DNA of 64,000 nucleotides from Fredinandcohnia onubensis (GCF_002734215.1 NZ_NSEB01000010.1:62001-126000), one strand, 5' to 3'. Positions 52,396 through 61,226 are shown, counted from the first letter of the stretch. Notes: a model not told the origin generated them from the letters alone. A program made the numbers and translations.

Positions 52396-52426
52396 CAAAA
52401 GGATGTCACTACGACATCCTTTTTTG
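52396..52426 (+). terminator. Terminator of brxA
   Basis: AAAAGGATGTC ACTAC GACATCCTTTTTT hairpin, just before ypiP. Confidence 0.88.
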
Positions 52427-52443
52427 TTCAAATAGGTGATTAT

Positions 52444-53217
52444 ATGATTGTAACGACAGCAGGGAGAACAGATGATGAAATGGTTGAGTTGGCTAAAAAT
52501 ACTGCACTGGAACTCAATGTTACTTTTATCGAAAGAAAAAAGCGTTCTATCGCAAAGTTACAAGAACAAACTAACGAAGATGTTCTTGTTGTAGGAAAAA
52601 ATCGGATTGAAATCTATCCTTTACATGGTGAAGAGCCACTTTTCTTCCATCCCAACTCTGCCATGTTTCGAATGAAAAGAATAATGAATGGTGAACATGA
52701 TCCCTTTATTCAAGCTTCTGGTCTTACCCAAGGTAACTCAATTTTAGACTGTACTTTAGGCTTGGGGTCGGATAGCATTGTAGCGAGTTTCGTTGTGGGT
52801 GAGACAGGAAAAGTAACCTCCCTAGAAGGAAACAAGTATCTGTATTATCTTTTAAAGGGTGGGTTAAAGAGCTGGGATACCGGAAATTCGATAATGAACG
52901 AAGCGATGTCTCGGATTGATGTGATGTACGATACTTATGAAAGCTTTTTAACTAGCTGTCCCCCGAATAGCTTTGATATTGTGTATTTTGACCCAATGTT
53001 TGAGGAGACAATTGAAGAATCAGAAGGGATAAGGGGTCTCCGTAATTTTGCAATTTACTCCACATTAAGTCCTGAAGCAATTGAAGCAGCAAAGCGAGTG
53101 GCTAAGAAAAAAGTAGTGCTAAAAGATCATTGGAAAAGTAAACAATTTGAGAAATACGGTTTTACCGTTTATAAACGAAAAACTGCAAAATTCCATTTTG
53201 GAGTGATTGAGGTTTAA
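52444..53217 (+). CDS. ypiP: YpiP, RsmJ-like SAM-dependent methyltransferase
   Basis: 257 residues. The SAM motif I is ILDCTLGLGSDSIVASF, followed by VTSLEGNKYLYYLLKGGL and the DPMF catalytic motif (VYFDPMFEETIEE), as in RsmJ/YhiQ-type guanine-N2 methyltransferases. An RNA target is likely; which one cannot be told. The ribosome site AGGTGATT precedes the ATG. It keeps its B. subtilis position between brxA and ypjP. Confidence 0.85.
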   Translation: MIVTTAGRTDDEMVELAKNTALELNVTFIERKKRSIAKLQEQTNEDVLVVGKNRIEIYPLHGEEPLFFHPNSAMFRMKRIMNGEHDPFIQASGLTQGNSILDCTLGLGSDSIVASFVVGETGKVTSLEGNKYLYYLLKGGLKSWDTGNSIMNEAMSRIDVMYDTYESFLTSCPPNSFDIVYFDPMFEETIEESEGIRGLRNFAIYSTLSPEAIEAAKRVAKKKVVLKDHWKSKQFEKYGFTVYKRKTAKFHFGVIEV

Positions 53218-53295
53218 AGAGGAGTTACGGCCCGTTAATGCAGGATATTTTGCCACACCTTTGGATACTTTAAATAACGTACGGAGGTGATGAAC

Positions 53296-53427
53296 ATGGC
53301 AAAACGTAAAAAGGACCCTTCAACAATCGGATTAGGTTCTGCAGATGTAGAGGGACAAGGTACTACCAATAAAGAAACGGGACGAATGGAAATGGATTCG
53401 TCTAGACGTAAGAAAAAGAAGATGTAA
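53296..53427 (+). CDS. Small basic YuzL-like protein (43 aa)
   Basis: 43 residues beginning MAKRKKDPSTIGLGSADVEG and ending in a lysine-rich tail (SSRRKKKKM). The KKDPS...GSADVEGQG pattern resembles the YuzL family of small Bacillus proteins. GGAGGTGA precedes ATG 53296 with a normal gap; an ATG at 53290 is too close. A terminator (AAAGCCCGCTT / AAGCGGGTTTTT) follows. Composition suits a small spore or nucleic-acid-associated peptide; function unknown. Confidence 0.7.
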   Translation: MAKRKKDPSTIGLGSADVEGQGTTNKETGRMEMDSSRRKKKKM

Positions 53428-53459
53428 CCAAAACGTTGTATTACATATTACTACAAAAA

Positions 53460-53487
53460 TAAAGCCCGCTTAATAAGCGGGTTTTTA
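53460..53487 (+). terminator. Terminator of the YuzL-like gene
   Basis: AAAGCCCGCTT AAT AAGCGGGTTTTT hairpin. Confidence 0.85.
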
Positions 53488-53559
53488 CTATTCAGTTACA
53501 CAACAAGTTATAAAATATAGTAATGTAACAACACTTGCAATACCAAAAATCCAGTCCAT
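53488..53559 (-). CDS. Possible 23-residue membrane peptide
   Basis: On the minus strand, ATG 53559 to TAG 53488 encodes MDWIFGIASVVTLLYFITCC plus VTE: one short transmembrane helix. A GTTAGG lies just before it, and AAAGGTGG some bases further up. It converges on the previous gene and touches its terminator. No family is recognised. Very short frame; low certainty. Confidence 0.35.
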   Translation of the reverse strand: MDWIFGIASVVTLLYFITCCVTE

Positions 53560-53797
53560 CCTAACGAATCCACCTTTCAATTATGTATAGTATCCCTATT
53601 TTATCAAATATTGAGGATTTTATGAACTTTAATTTTACGAAGGATTTTATCTTCCTAAAATGCGGTGATTTTGATGAATTTCCGTACTGGGCATTTATCC
53701 TTATTTTTTTGCATTTTCTTAATTTCATAGTAAAATTTTTTGCTAGTTTGTGTTAAAATGGCGTTAAGGGTAAATGTGTTGAAAGGGCGTTTTCGTT

Positions 53798-54391
53798 ATG
53801 AAAAAATGGTTACGAAAAGCATTAGTCGTTTCATTTTCCGTTTTAACTCTTGGTTTGGTAGCGCCACCACCGGCTCTCACTATGCAGCAGGCGGATGCCG
53901 ATAAGCCAAGCAAGTTAAATTCAATTAATGATCTAAATGCTGAGTCGAAGCTATATTCCAATTTTGAATCTGATTATGGATATGACAGTAGAAACTTTGT
54001 TACATATGCGATGTCACAGGCTGAGACAAAATCCTTCGAGAAATTTGGGAGTAAAATAGGGCCTGTTATTGAAGATGAATTCCGTAGTGCAATTTTGCCT
54101 AAAATTGAAAGTGTAATTGAATTATTAGCCGAGCAATATCCAACTGAACAACTTGACCATCTTGAGATTTCAGAGCAACCGTCTGGAGGAAATGGGGAAA
54201 AGATTTTCCATATTTTCGATAAAACGTCAGGAAAGGATATTATCCGTTTCCATGTACGAAAGGATCATCCACCACAGGATGGCTATTGGTTTAACTTCCA
54301 CTATCATACACATCATGATGGATTCCAAACACATCATGCATTAGGTGATATTTATTGGAATAAAAATACTCCGCCGAAATGGCTAAGTTAA
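53798..54391 (+). CDS. ypjP: YpjP-family protein, probably exported
   Basis: 197 residues. A signal-peptide-like start (MKKWLRKALVVSFSVLTLG to the ALTMQQADA region) and conserved C-terminal WFNFHYHTHHDGFQTHH with a histidine-rich HYHTHHDG cluster that could bind metal. This matches the B. subtilis YpjP family, function unknown. It retains its place between ypiP and the thyA-dfrA pair. The ribosome site before the ATG is only moderate (AAAGGGCG). Confidence 0.85.
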   Translation: MKKWLRKALVVSFSVLTLGLVAPPPALTMQQADADKPSKLNSINDLNAESKLYSNFESDYGYDSRNFVTYAMSQAETKSFEKFGSKIGPVIEDEFRSAILPKIESVIELLAEQYPTEQLDHLEISEQPSGGNGEKIFHIFDKTSGKDIIRFHVRKDHPPQDGYWFNFHYHTHHDGFQTHHALGDIYWNKNTPPKWLS

Positions 54392-54403
54392 TAAAAGAGG
54401 AAA

Positions 54404-54447
54404 GGCAATCCAGGAGTGACGATTCGCTCTTATGGATTGTTTTTTTT
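54404..54447 (+). terminator. Terminator of ypjP
   Basis: CAATCC / GGATTG arms with an inner GAG/CTC pair region, followed by eight T. Confidence 0.8.
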
Positions 54448-54591
54448 GTCCGTATTTTATCTTCTTGAAGAACTTACCACTCCTAGTCTAGCAGACTCAT
54501 ATTTCCAAATCTGATATACTATTATTACAAACTAAAAGAAGAGTGCGCTTTAGCATCACGATTTTATTCATAGATTAAGGAGAGCATTCTT

Positions 54592-55308
54592 ATGCAAAAA
54601 ACGCTTATTCTTACGCTTCTATTTGTCCTAGTAGGCTTTACCTATCATCCTGGTGAAGCGTCTCCTCATGGGGTTCCACTAAAAGATTATCAATCTCTCA
54701 CACTATATGTTGAAACATCGAATCTTAATAACTACGAAACATTAAAAAATATTATCTTATTACCTGAAACTAAATTTAATGAGTCTGCTGCAGCAAAAAT
54801 GATTGAGCGTGTGAACCAAATTGACGAACTTATTTTGCAAGGATTGGTTGACAAAGGTGTTGTGCTAAAGCTGTTTACAGGGAATTTAACGGACGAGCCT
54901 ACGGCAGCCTATTTGAAAGGGGAAAAGCCGCGTGGCTATAGTGAAAATGGACCGACTTGGGACGATGTGCCGGGAATTGGTGGCTCAGAAGTTGTACTAG
55001 CTAAAATCGGATCAAGTGAAAAAGGAAAAGGCCACGGGTCCATTAATTTAGAGTTGCATGAATTGGCCCATTCAATTGACAAATTTGTATTTGGTTCGAT
55101 TAGTGAAGATCCCTATTTTTTAAGTATTTGGAATAGGGAAGTCAACCAATTATTCCCGAATCGTAGCTATTTTAGCGATTATCCTGAAGAATATTTCGCG
55201 GAAAGCTTCGCAATGTACTATTTTTCCGATCAGACAAGAGAACAATTAAAACTAGCAGCACCAATGACGCATCAGCTTTTTAATGAATTAAGCAAAACTC
55301 AGCAATGA
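54592..55308 (+). CDS. Secreted anthrax-lethal-factor-like zinc metalloprotease (PPEP-like)
   Basis: 238 residues. A signal peptide (MQKTLILTLLFVLVGFTYHPGEA) is followed by a compact domain. The zinc motif HELAH is at 156-160 (LELHELAHSID) and a second glutamate at 204 (EYFAESFAMYYF), the gluzincin layout of the ATLF domain and of Pro-Pro endopeptidases such as C. difficile PPEP-1. It likely acts outside the cell on a specific protein. GGAGAGC precedes the ATG. It stands between ypjP and thyA, where the B. subtilis order has no such gene. Confidence 0.85.
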   Translation: MQKTLILTLLFVLVGFTYHPGEASPHGVPLKDYQSLTLYVETSNLNNYETLKNIILLPETKFNESAAAKMIERVNQIDELILQGLVDKGVVLKLFTGNLTDEPTAAYLKGEKPRGYSENGPTWDDVPGIGGSEVVLAKIGSSEKGKGHGSINLELHELAHSIDKFVFGSISEDPYFLSIWNREVNQLFPNRSYFSDYPEEYFAESFAMYYFSDQTREQLKLAAPMTHQLFNELSKTQQ

Positions 55309-55366
55309 ATTCAATTGCTATTTGTAGTAATATAGTAGAATGAAGTTCATGCAAGGAGTGAATCTA

Positions 55367-56323
55367 TTGAAACATGGTGAAAATGAGTACCTAAATCTAT
55401 TAAAGCATGTTCTTGAAAAAGGTACGAAAAAAATGGACCGAACAGGGACAGGAACGGTTTCTGTGTTTGGCTATCAAATGCGTTTTAATTTAAGTGAGGG
55501 CTTCCCTTTGCTTACAACGAAGAGAGTTCCATTTCGTTTAATCGCGAGTGAACTGCTTTGGTTTATTAAAGGTGACACGAATATCAGATATCTACTGAAA
55601 AATAACAATAATATCTGGAACGAGTGGGCTTTTAAAAATTGGATCGAGAGCGATGAATACACAGGTCCAGATATGATGGATTTTGGTAACAGAAGTCTGG
55701 TAGACACTCAATTTAATGAGTTGTATAAAGCTGAAATGGACAAGTTTAAAACTCGTATTTTAGAGGATGATGAGTTTGCTTCTAAATATGGAGAACTTGG
55801 TCCAGTTTATGGGAAGCAATGGAGAGCATGGGAATCATCACGTGGAGAAACCATTGACCAGTTGAAAAATGTCATTAACCAAATTAAAAATAACCCAGAT
55901 AGCAGACGTCATCTTGTCGTCGGATATAATCCGGGTGATGTTGAATTCATGGCACTACCGCCTTGTCACAGTCTGTTTCAATTTTATGTGGCCGATGGGA
56001 AATTGAGTTGTCAGTTGTATCAGAGATCAGGCGATTTATTTTTGGGAATTCCCTTTAACATCGCAAGTTATGCACTTTTAACTCATCTAATTGCATTTGA
56101 ATGTGGATTAGAGGTAGGGGATTTCATCCATACGATTGGGGATGCCCATATTTACACAAATCACATCGAGCAGGTAAATTTACAGTTAAGTCGTGACCCA
56201 CGTCCGTTTCCGACAGTAAAATTAAATCCTGCAGTTAAATCTGTCTTTGACTTTGAAATGGATGACATCGAAATCGTGGGATATGAACCACATCCATCCA
56301 TTAAGGCACCCGTTGCCGTATAA
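55367..56323 (+). CDS. thyA: Thymidylate synthase ThyA (long form)
   Basis: 318 residues. It methylates dUMP to dTMP with methylene-THF. The active-site Cys200 lies in [13 protein letters not shown], with DRTGTGT, the RR pair in DSRRHLVV, and the C-terminal [10 protein letters not shown]. It has the ~50-residue insertion ([17 protein letters not shown] onward) of the Lactobacillus casei-type enzyme. TTG 55367 is taken as start because AAGGAGTG fits it; the ATGs at 55340 and 55349 lack sites. dfrA follows. Confidence 0.94.
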   Translation: MKHGENEYLNLLKHVLEKGTKKMDRTGTGTVSVFGYQMRFNLSEGFPLLTTKRVPFRLIASELLWFIKGDTNIRYLLKNNNNIWNEWAFKNWIESDEYTGPDMMDFGNRSLVDTQFNELYKAEMDKFKTRILEDDEFASKYGELGPVYGKQWRAWESSRGETIDQLKNVINQIKNNPDSRRHLVVGYNPGDVEFMALPPCHSLFQFYVADGKLSCQLYQRSGDLFLGIPFNIASYALLTHLIAFECGLEVGDFIHTIGDAHIYTNHIEQVNLQLSRDPRPFPTVKLNPAVKSVFDFEMDDIEIVGYEPHPSIKAPVAV

Positions 56324-56353
56324 AGCTATAAAGTTATAAAGCATTCCTATTTT

Positions 56354-56388
56354 AAAGTTCCTAGGGTATAATTTATCCTAGGACTTTT
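56354..56388 (+). terminator. Hairpin with T tract between thyA and dfrA
   Basis: AGTTCCTAGG / CCTAGGACT stem with TTTTT, just before the dfrA ribosome site. The loop holds TATAAT. It may be a terminator or attenuator that lowers dfrA expression. Confidence 0.65.
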
Positions 56389-56405
56389 TAGTAAGGAGAA
56401 TAAAT

Positions 56406-56900
56406 ATGATTTCATTACTAGTTGCAATGGATAGAAACCAATTAATCGGTAAGGACAATGATCTACCATGGCGTTTACCTGCAGATTTAGCTTATTTTAA
56501 AAGAGTAACGATGGGGCATCCCATTATCATGGGACGTAAAACATTCGATTCAATCGGACGACCCCTTCCAGGACGTGAAAATATCATCGTAACCCGTGAC
56601 ACTTCGTACGAGGCAGAAGGCTGTAAAGTGATTCATTCCATTGAGGAAATTGTAAGTATGAATCAACAAACTGACCAGGAGCTATTTGTTATCGGAGGAG
56701 CGGAAATTTTTAAAGAAATCCTACCACACTCAGACCGTCTGTACATAACTGAAATCAATGAGGAATTTAAGGGAGATACCTACTTCCCAACTTTTGATAA
56801 ATCCAAGTGGAAGGTTATTTCAGAAGAACAAGGCATCAAGGACGAGAAAAATCCTTATGATTATACGTTTTTGGTATATGAAAAAATCCCGCAGAATTAA
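56406..56900 (+). CDS. dfrA: Dihydrofolate reductase
   Basis: 164 residues. It regenerates tetrahydrofolate after the ThyA reaction. Family motifs: ISLLVAMDRNQLIGKDNDLPWRLP in pieces, MGRKTFDSIGRPLPGR, and FVIGGAEIFKEILP. AAGGAG precedes the ATG. It pairs with thyA in the standard order. A strong hairpin (AATCCCGC / GCGGGATT, 56881-56918) ends the unit and serves yplQ from the other side. Confidence 0.95.
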   Translation: MISLLVAMDRNQLIGKDNDLPWRLPADLAYFKRVTMGHPIIMGRKTFDSIGRPLPGRENIIVTRDTSYEAEGCKVIHSIEEIVSMNQQTDQELFVIGGAEIFKEILPHSDRLYITEINEEFKGDTYFPTFDKSKWKVISEEQGIKDEKNPYDYTFLVYEKIPQN

Positions 56901-56916
56901 ATTTGCGGGATTTTTT

Positions 56917-57570
56917 TTATGAGATAAATGGAACATCTACGACATAAAATAGTATGCTAAAAAACATTGCGGCACTTCCTGCTAACACAAACAAATGCCA
57001 AATTGCATGGTTATACGGTAGCTTCCTCCAGACATAGAAGACAGCTCCAACTGTATACAGGATTCCACCAGTTAATAACAACATAAAGCCGTTAAACCCG
57101 ATGCTTTCATATAAAGGCTTAATGCCAACGATGATCAACCACCCCATCAGAATATAGAAAACGGTTGAGAGGATCATAAACTTTTCAACAAAGAAGACTT
57201 TAAACACGACCCCAACAATCGCTAGTCCCCATACAATTCCGAAAAGGGTCCAGCCTAACCAGCCTCCTATCGAAACAAGAACAAAGGGGGTATATGTTCC
57301 AGCTATTAATAAATAGATCGCTGAGTGATCTAATATCGCGAACACCTTTTTAGCTTTCGGGTGTGTGATGCTGTGTAAAAGCGTTGAGAATAAATACAGC
57401 AGTATCATGGATGCTCCGAAAATAGAGAAGCTAACAACATGCCAGACATCCCCATACTTCACCGCAAATATGATTAGCATGACGAGGGCAGGAATACTTA
57501 ATAAAACCCCGAGACCATGTGTGATGGCATTTGCAATTTCTTCTTTTAATGTTTCTTGTCGAAATGTCAT
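56917..57570 (-). CDS. yplQ: Hemolysin III-family membrane protein (YplQ)
   Basis: 217 residues with seven hydrophobic helices, the PAQR/hemolysin III family. Conserved residues are seen in EEIANAITHGLG (Glu, His), LLHSITHP, AILDHSAIYLLIAGTYTP and HAIWHLFVLAGSAAMF. Despite the name, a lytic role is not expected; relatives are membrane hydrolases or receptors. Start ATG 57570 follows GAGGTGATAAAT. It retains its B. subtilis place between dfrA and ilvA, on the opposite strand. Confidence 0.88.
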   Translation of the reverse strand: MTFRQETLKEEIANAITHGLGVLLSIPALVMLIIFAVKYGDVWHVVSFSIFGASMILLYLFSTLLHSITHPKAKKVFAILDHSAIYLLIAGTYTPFVLVSIGGWLGWTLFGIVWGLAIVGVVFKVFFVEKFMILSTVFYILMGWLIIVGIKPLYESIGFNGFMLLLTGGILYTVGAVFYVWRKLPYNHAIWHLFVLAGSAAMFFSILFYVVDVPFIS

Positions 57571-57716
57571 ATTTATCACCTCTTGTTACATTTCTTTCTC
57601 CAATCATACTGCTAATAAAAAAAGAATACAAATGACATTCGTAATATATTACCCCGTTATTTGTTAAAAAAAGTATTGATAACAAATGGTGGCGGTTTCA
57701 TTTCAAAAAGTAATAC

Positions 57717-57762
57717 AATATTTAGAAAATTTTACTCCAGATAGGCTAATTCATGTTATAAT
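57717..57762 (+). promoter_or_regulatory. ilvA promoter with CodY box
   Basis: AATATTTAGAAAATT (57717-57731) matches the CodY consensus AATTTTCWGAAAATT with two mismatches. It lies at the -35 side of an extended -10 promoter (TGTTATAAT, TATAAT at 57757-57762). CodY control of ilvA is known in B. subtilis, so repression in rich medium is expected. Confidence 0.65.
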
Positions 57763-57833
57763 GAACAAATTAAATCTTCATTACTGTACAGTGTTGTTGT
57801 AGAAATAGCGAAGTGAAAGGGGATATGGGACAC

Positions 57834-59105
57834 GTGGCAAACGAGGTAAAACAAAAACTAGATGGGATCCATGTAGAGGATATCATAAAAGCAAATCAAA
57901 CATTGAAGGATGTAATAATCCATACACCTTTACAAAGAAATGAATTGCTATCTGAACGTTACGAATGTAACTTATTGATAAAACGAGAGGATTTACAAAT
58001 TGTCCGTTCTTTTAAAATTAGAGGAGCCTATAACCGGATTAAAAATCTTACCGAGCTGGAGTTGAAAAATGGAGTTGTTTGTGCGAGTGCTGGAAACCAT
58101 GCACAAGGCGTAGCTTTTTCCTGCTTTGCGTTAAAAATTCAAGGTAAAATCTTTATGCCTTCCACGACACCAAGACAAAAAGTTTCTCAAGTAGAGGCTT
58201 TTGGACGGGATTATGTAGAGATTATTTTAACAGGTGATACATTCGACGATTCTTATGAAGAAGCGGTAGCATGCTGTGAAAGAGAAAACCGTACATTTAT
58301 CCATCCATTTAATGATGCCGATGTCATGGCAGGTCAAGGAACAGTAGCTGTAGAAATTTTAAATGATTGTGCAGAACCAGTTGATTATGTATTTGCTGCA
58401 ATCGGTGGGGGCGGACTTATTTCAGGAATTTCAACATATATGAAGAGCATCTCTCCTGAAACAAAGATTATTGGTGTTGAGCCTGAAGGTGCAACAAGTA
58501 TGAAGACCTCAATTGCCAACGGGGTGGTTACCACATTGCCCAAAATTGATAAATTTGTTGATGGTGCAGCCGTTAAAACGGTGGGTGAAAATACATTTGA
58601 AATCAGTAAAAAGCTTGTTGACGATATTATTCCGGTGCCTGAGGGAAAGGTATGTACAACTATTTTGGACCTTTACAATGAAAATGCCATCGTCGCTGAA
58701 CCAGCAGGTGCATTATCGATTGCAGCACTTGATATGTACAAAGATCAGATTAAGGGAAAAACAGTTGTCTGTGTACTAAGTGGTGGTAACAATGATATCA
58801 GCAGAATGCAGGAAATAAAAGAACGTTCGATGCTCTATGAAGGCCTACAATGCTATTTCATTGTGAACTTTCCACAAAGAGCAGGTGCATTGCGGGAGTT
58901 CTTGCTTGATGTACTTGGACCGACTGATGACATTACTCGTTTTGAATACACCAAGAAAAATAACAAGGATAATGGACCTGCATTAGTTGGGATTGAATTA
59001 AAAGCTAAGGATGACTACCAAGCACTAGTAAACCGAATGGAGAAAAAAGGGTTCCCATTCCGTGAGTTAAATAAAGAAAATACATTATTTAATTTGTTGA
59101 TTTAA
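57834..59105 (+). CDS. ilvA: Threonine ammonia-lyase (threonine deaminase) IlvA
   Basis: About 423 residues, PLP enzyme turning threonine to 2-oxobutyrate for isoleucine synthesis. The PLP lysine is in VRSFKIRGAYN, the substrate loop in CASAGNHAQG, the phosphate-binding glycines in AAIGGGGLISG. A C-terminal ACT-like regulatory domain (YFIVNFPQRAGALREFLLDVLGP) is present. The start could be GTG 57834 (listed), ATG 57825 or GTG 57813; AAAGGGG at 57816-57822 favours the last-but-upstream options less. Confidence 0.93.
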   Translation: MANEVKQKLDGIHVEDIIKANQTLKDVIIHTPLQRNELLSERYECNLLIKREDLQIVRSFKIRGAYNRIKNLTELELKNGVVCASAGNHAQGVAFSCFALKIQGKIFMPSTTPRQKVSQVEAFGRDYVEIILTGDTFDDSYEEAVACCERENRTFIHPFNDADVMAGQGTVAVEILNDCAEPVDYVFAAIGGGGLISGISTYMKSISPETKIIGVEPEGATSMKTSIANGVVTTLPKIDKFVDGAAVKTVGENTFEISKKLVDDIIPVPEGKVCTTILDLYNENAIVAEPAGALSIAALDMYKDQIKGKTVVCVLSGGNNDISRMQEIKERSMLYEGLQCYFIVNFPQRAGALREFLLDVLGPTDDITRFEYTKKNNKDNGPALVGIELKAKDDYQALVNRMEKKGFPFRELNKENTLFNLLI

Positions 59106-59190
59106 ATTCAATAATTCTACATTTTTAGACAAAGACGAAATGCTTGTTTTCATGTATAATATAAGAAACGGGTGAAAAAGGACTGATAGT

Positions 59191-59442
59191 TTGCTATTCA
59201 AAAGCCTAGAGTTCAAAAATAGTTATGGACATAAGGTAAAAGTAATTGAAATTCCAGTATTAGAGGAAGGCAACACATATCGCTTTATGCTCGATTTTCG
59301 CTTACAAGCATTTTTGTCGAAAATCATGACGAAATCAGGTCCAAGTCAAATCTATTCGTTTCGGGAATATTTGAAGACAGTGCTAAAATGGACTGATTAT
59401 GAACAGATTTTTAAACTAGATTTTTTAAAACATAATGCATAG
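59191..59442 (+). CDS. ypmP: YpmP, DUF2535 family protein
   Basis: 83 residues matching YpmP/DUF2535 (LFKSLEFKNSYGHKVKV start, IYSFREYLKTVLKW). Unknown function. The start is TTG 59191 with AAAGGACTGA upstream. It follows ilvA as in B. subtilis. Soluble, basic. Confidence 0.82.
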   Translation: MLFKSLEFKNSYGHKVKVIEIPVLEEGNTYRFMLDFRLQAFLSKIMTKSGPSQIYSFREYLKTVLKWTDYEQIFKLDFLKHNA

Positions 59443-59462
59443 TTTTAGAATGAGCTGATTTA

Positions 59463-59569
59463 AAATCTAATACGTCTTGGCGTATTTGCGCCCAGATTTT
59501 TTCGAGCATGCTCGAAAAGCTTCCTTTGAAAATCTGTGGCATCCGCCGGAGGCTCAACTTTATTCAATT
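59463..59569. repeat. Dispersed intergenic repeat R2, copy 2 (inverted)
   Basis: The reverse complement matches 16902-17006 over about 105 bases, with the same nested palindrome (TTTTCGAGC-AT-GCTCGAAAA here). Its right end, CAACTTTATTCAA (59555-59567), is perfectly inverted as TTGAATAAAGTTG at 59632-59644, with a terminator between them. No gene is seen in 59443-59756. Confidence 0.78.
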
Positions 59570-59604
59570 ATTACTTACAAAATTGAATATTAAACATGCA
59601 TACG

Positions 59605-59633
59605 TCCCCACTTTCAGAGTGGGGTCTTCTTTT
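59605..59633 (+). terminator. Terminator downstream of ypmP and repeat R2
   Basis: CCCCACT TTCAG AGTGGGG TCTTCTTTT hairpin. Confidence 0.75.
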
Positions 59634-59756
59634 GAATAAAGTTGAACTAAAATCGGCTCTTTTTTTTCTGGTTAGGTATAAATTGTAAGCAACTCCCCGT
59701 TAAAATTTGGATAAACTATTTTTATAATAGCTGTACCAGACGTAGGAAGTGAACGT

Positions 59757-60599
59757 ATGACAAAGGTAAAAATCGTAACAGATTCTACAGCAGATTTATC
59801 AGAGGAACTAGTAAAAGAACTAGGAATCGAAGTTGTTCCCTTATCAATCACGATTGATGGAGAAACGTTTCTAGACAAGGTGGACATCACTCAACAAGAA
59901 TTTTTAGCGAGAATGAAGCAATCTGTCGAATTGCCAAAGAGCTCTCAGCCAGCAGTTGGGCATTTCGTAGAGCTTTATGATCAATTAGGTAGTGATGGCA
60001 GCGAAGTTATCTCCATCCACATGACAGGTGGGATGAGCGGTACAGTTACTTCTGCTGAGAATGCTGCTAATATAAGCGAATCGAATGTAACCGTGATTGA
60101 TTCCATGTACATTTCAAGGGCTTTAGCTTTTCAAGTTATTGAAGCTGCAAAAATGGCAAAAGCGGGACAAACGAAAGAGCAGATCGTGAAACGAATCAAT
60201 GAAATTAGGGAAAACTCAACTTTGTTTGTAACCGTTGATACTTTAGAAAACCTTGTAAAAGGTGGCCGGATTGGAAAAGGTAAGGCATTTATTGGTTCTT
60301 TACTGAACATCAAACCAATTGCTTCCTTACAGGATGGGGTCTATACTCCCGTTTCTAAAGTAAGAAGCCATGCACAAATTGTGAAATACCTAAGTAAGAA
60401 ATTTGCTGAGGATGTAAGTAATAAAACGATAAAAGGTGTGGCAATTGCTCAAGTTGATGCAATAGAACTTGCAACTAATTTAAAAGAGGCCATTAAGAAG
60501 CTGACTGGGTATGAAAATGTGGATATCGTCGAAACCACTCCAGTGATCAGCACCCACACTGGCCCAGGTGCAATTGGGTTTATGTATTACGCGGAATAG
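59757..60599 (+). CDS. DegV-family fatty-acid-binding protein (copy 2)
   Basis: 280 residues, paralogue of the gene at 44636. KIVTDSTADLSEEL, SSQPAVGHFVELYDQL and MTGGMSGTVTSAENAA are hallmarks; the C-terminal THTGPGAIGFMYYAE is typical. It should carry a fatty acid for the FakA kinase. Start ATG 59757 follows the GGAAGTGAACGT stretch. It lies where B. subtilis has ypmQ, ypmR, ypmS. A bidirectional terminator follows. Confidence 0.9.
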   Translation: MTKVKIVTDSTADLSEELVKELGIEVVPLSITIDGETFLDKVDITQQEFLARMKQSVELPKSSQPAVGHFVELYDQLGSDGSEVISIHMTGGMSGTVTSAENAANISESNVTVIDSMYISRALAFQVIEAAKMAKAGQTKEQIVKRINEIRENSTLFVTVDTLENLVKGGRIGKGKAFIGSLLNIKPIASLQDGVYTPVSKVRSHAQIVKYLSKKFAEDVSNKTIKGVAIAQVDAIELATNLKEAIKKLTGYENVDIVETTPVISTHTGPGAIGFMYYAE

Positions 60600-60602
60600 T
60601 AC

Positions 60603-60636
60603 AAAGAAGACGTGTGAAATTTCACACGTCTTTTTT
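60603..60636. terminator. Bidirectional terminator after degV copy 2
   Basis: AAGACGTGTGAAA TTTCACACGTCTTTTTT hairpin between convergent genes. Confidence 0.88.
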
Positions 60637-61114
60637 AGATTTCAGGCTGTGGAGTTGGTGTTGGGTTAGCATAGCCTTCTTTATATGTTTCATCAATCAT
60701 AGCTCGAATTTCACTTGGTGATTTCCCATTTGAATATTCAAGCACGGCTGTAGCTGCGATTTCTAAGCAAACGTTACACTTTGTACCGTGGTCGTCCCAT
60801 ACAACTGCATCGCCTTTATTCTCATGAACAAAGCAATCATAATTATCGCGATGTCCAACAGAATCAGCACAACCACAATAGCAAGGCATTGTTTCGAGTA
60901 AATCTTTGTGCATTGCTGCAGCTGTATATATTGTCACTAATTCCTCTGACTTATCATCTAAAAAGGACGGCATTACATCAATTGAGGCAGTTTCCTCACG
61001 GATATCACCGATTACATGGTCTTCACCTTGGGATTCATGACTATCTCCATTTTGGGAGCAACCAACCATTCCAAACATGAGGATAAGCATGAGAAGGACA
61101 GATAATTTTTTCAT
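60635..61114 (-). CDS. PCYCGC-motif lipoprotein
   Basis: 159 residues. A lipoprotein signal (MKKLSVLLMLILMFGMVGC) ends in a lipobox cysteine, then a polar linker. The core MPCYCGCADSVGHRDNYDCF and KCNVCLEIA give six conserved cysteines, the PCYCGC family of Bacillus surface proteins; metal or redox binding is suspected, the role is not known. ATG 61114 is used since the extra upstream codons break the signal peptide. Confidence 0.85.
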   Translation of the reverse strand: MKKLSVLLMLILMFGMVGCSQNGDSHESQGEDHVIGDIREETASIDVMPSFLDDKSEELVTIYTAAAMHKDLLETMPCYCGCADSVGHRDNYDCFVHENKGDAVVWDDHGTKCNVCLEIAATAVLEYSNGKSPSEIRAMIDETYKEGYANPTPTPQPEI

Positions 61115-61199
61115 TCCAAACAACCTTTCCAATGTCTATGTAAGCCCATTTTAACATAATCCATGTCCTTAAAATATCTGTTCACCGTTTTGTCAAAGA

Positions 61200-61226
61200 A
61201 AAAAGGATATCGAAATCGATATCCTT
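61200..61226 (-). terminator. Terminator of the 95-aa minus-strand gene
   Basis: AAGGATATCG AAAT CGATATCCTT on the minus strand with a T-rich tail; overlaps the stop codon. Confidence 0.75.
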
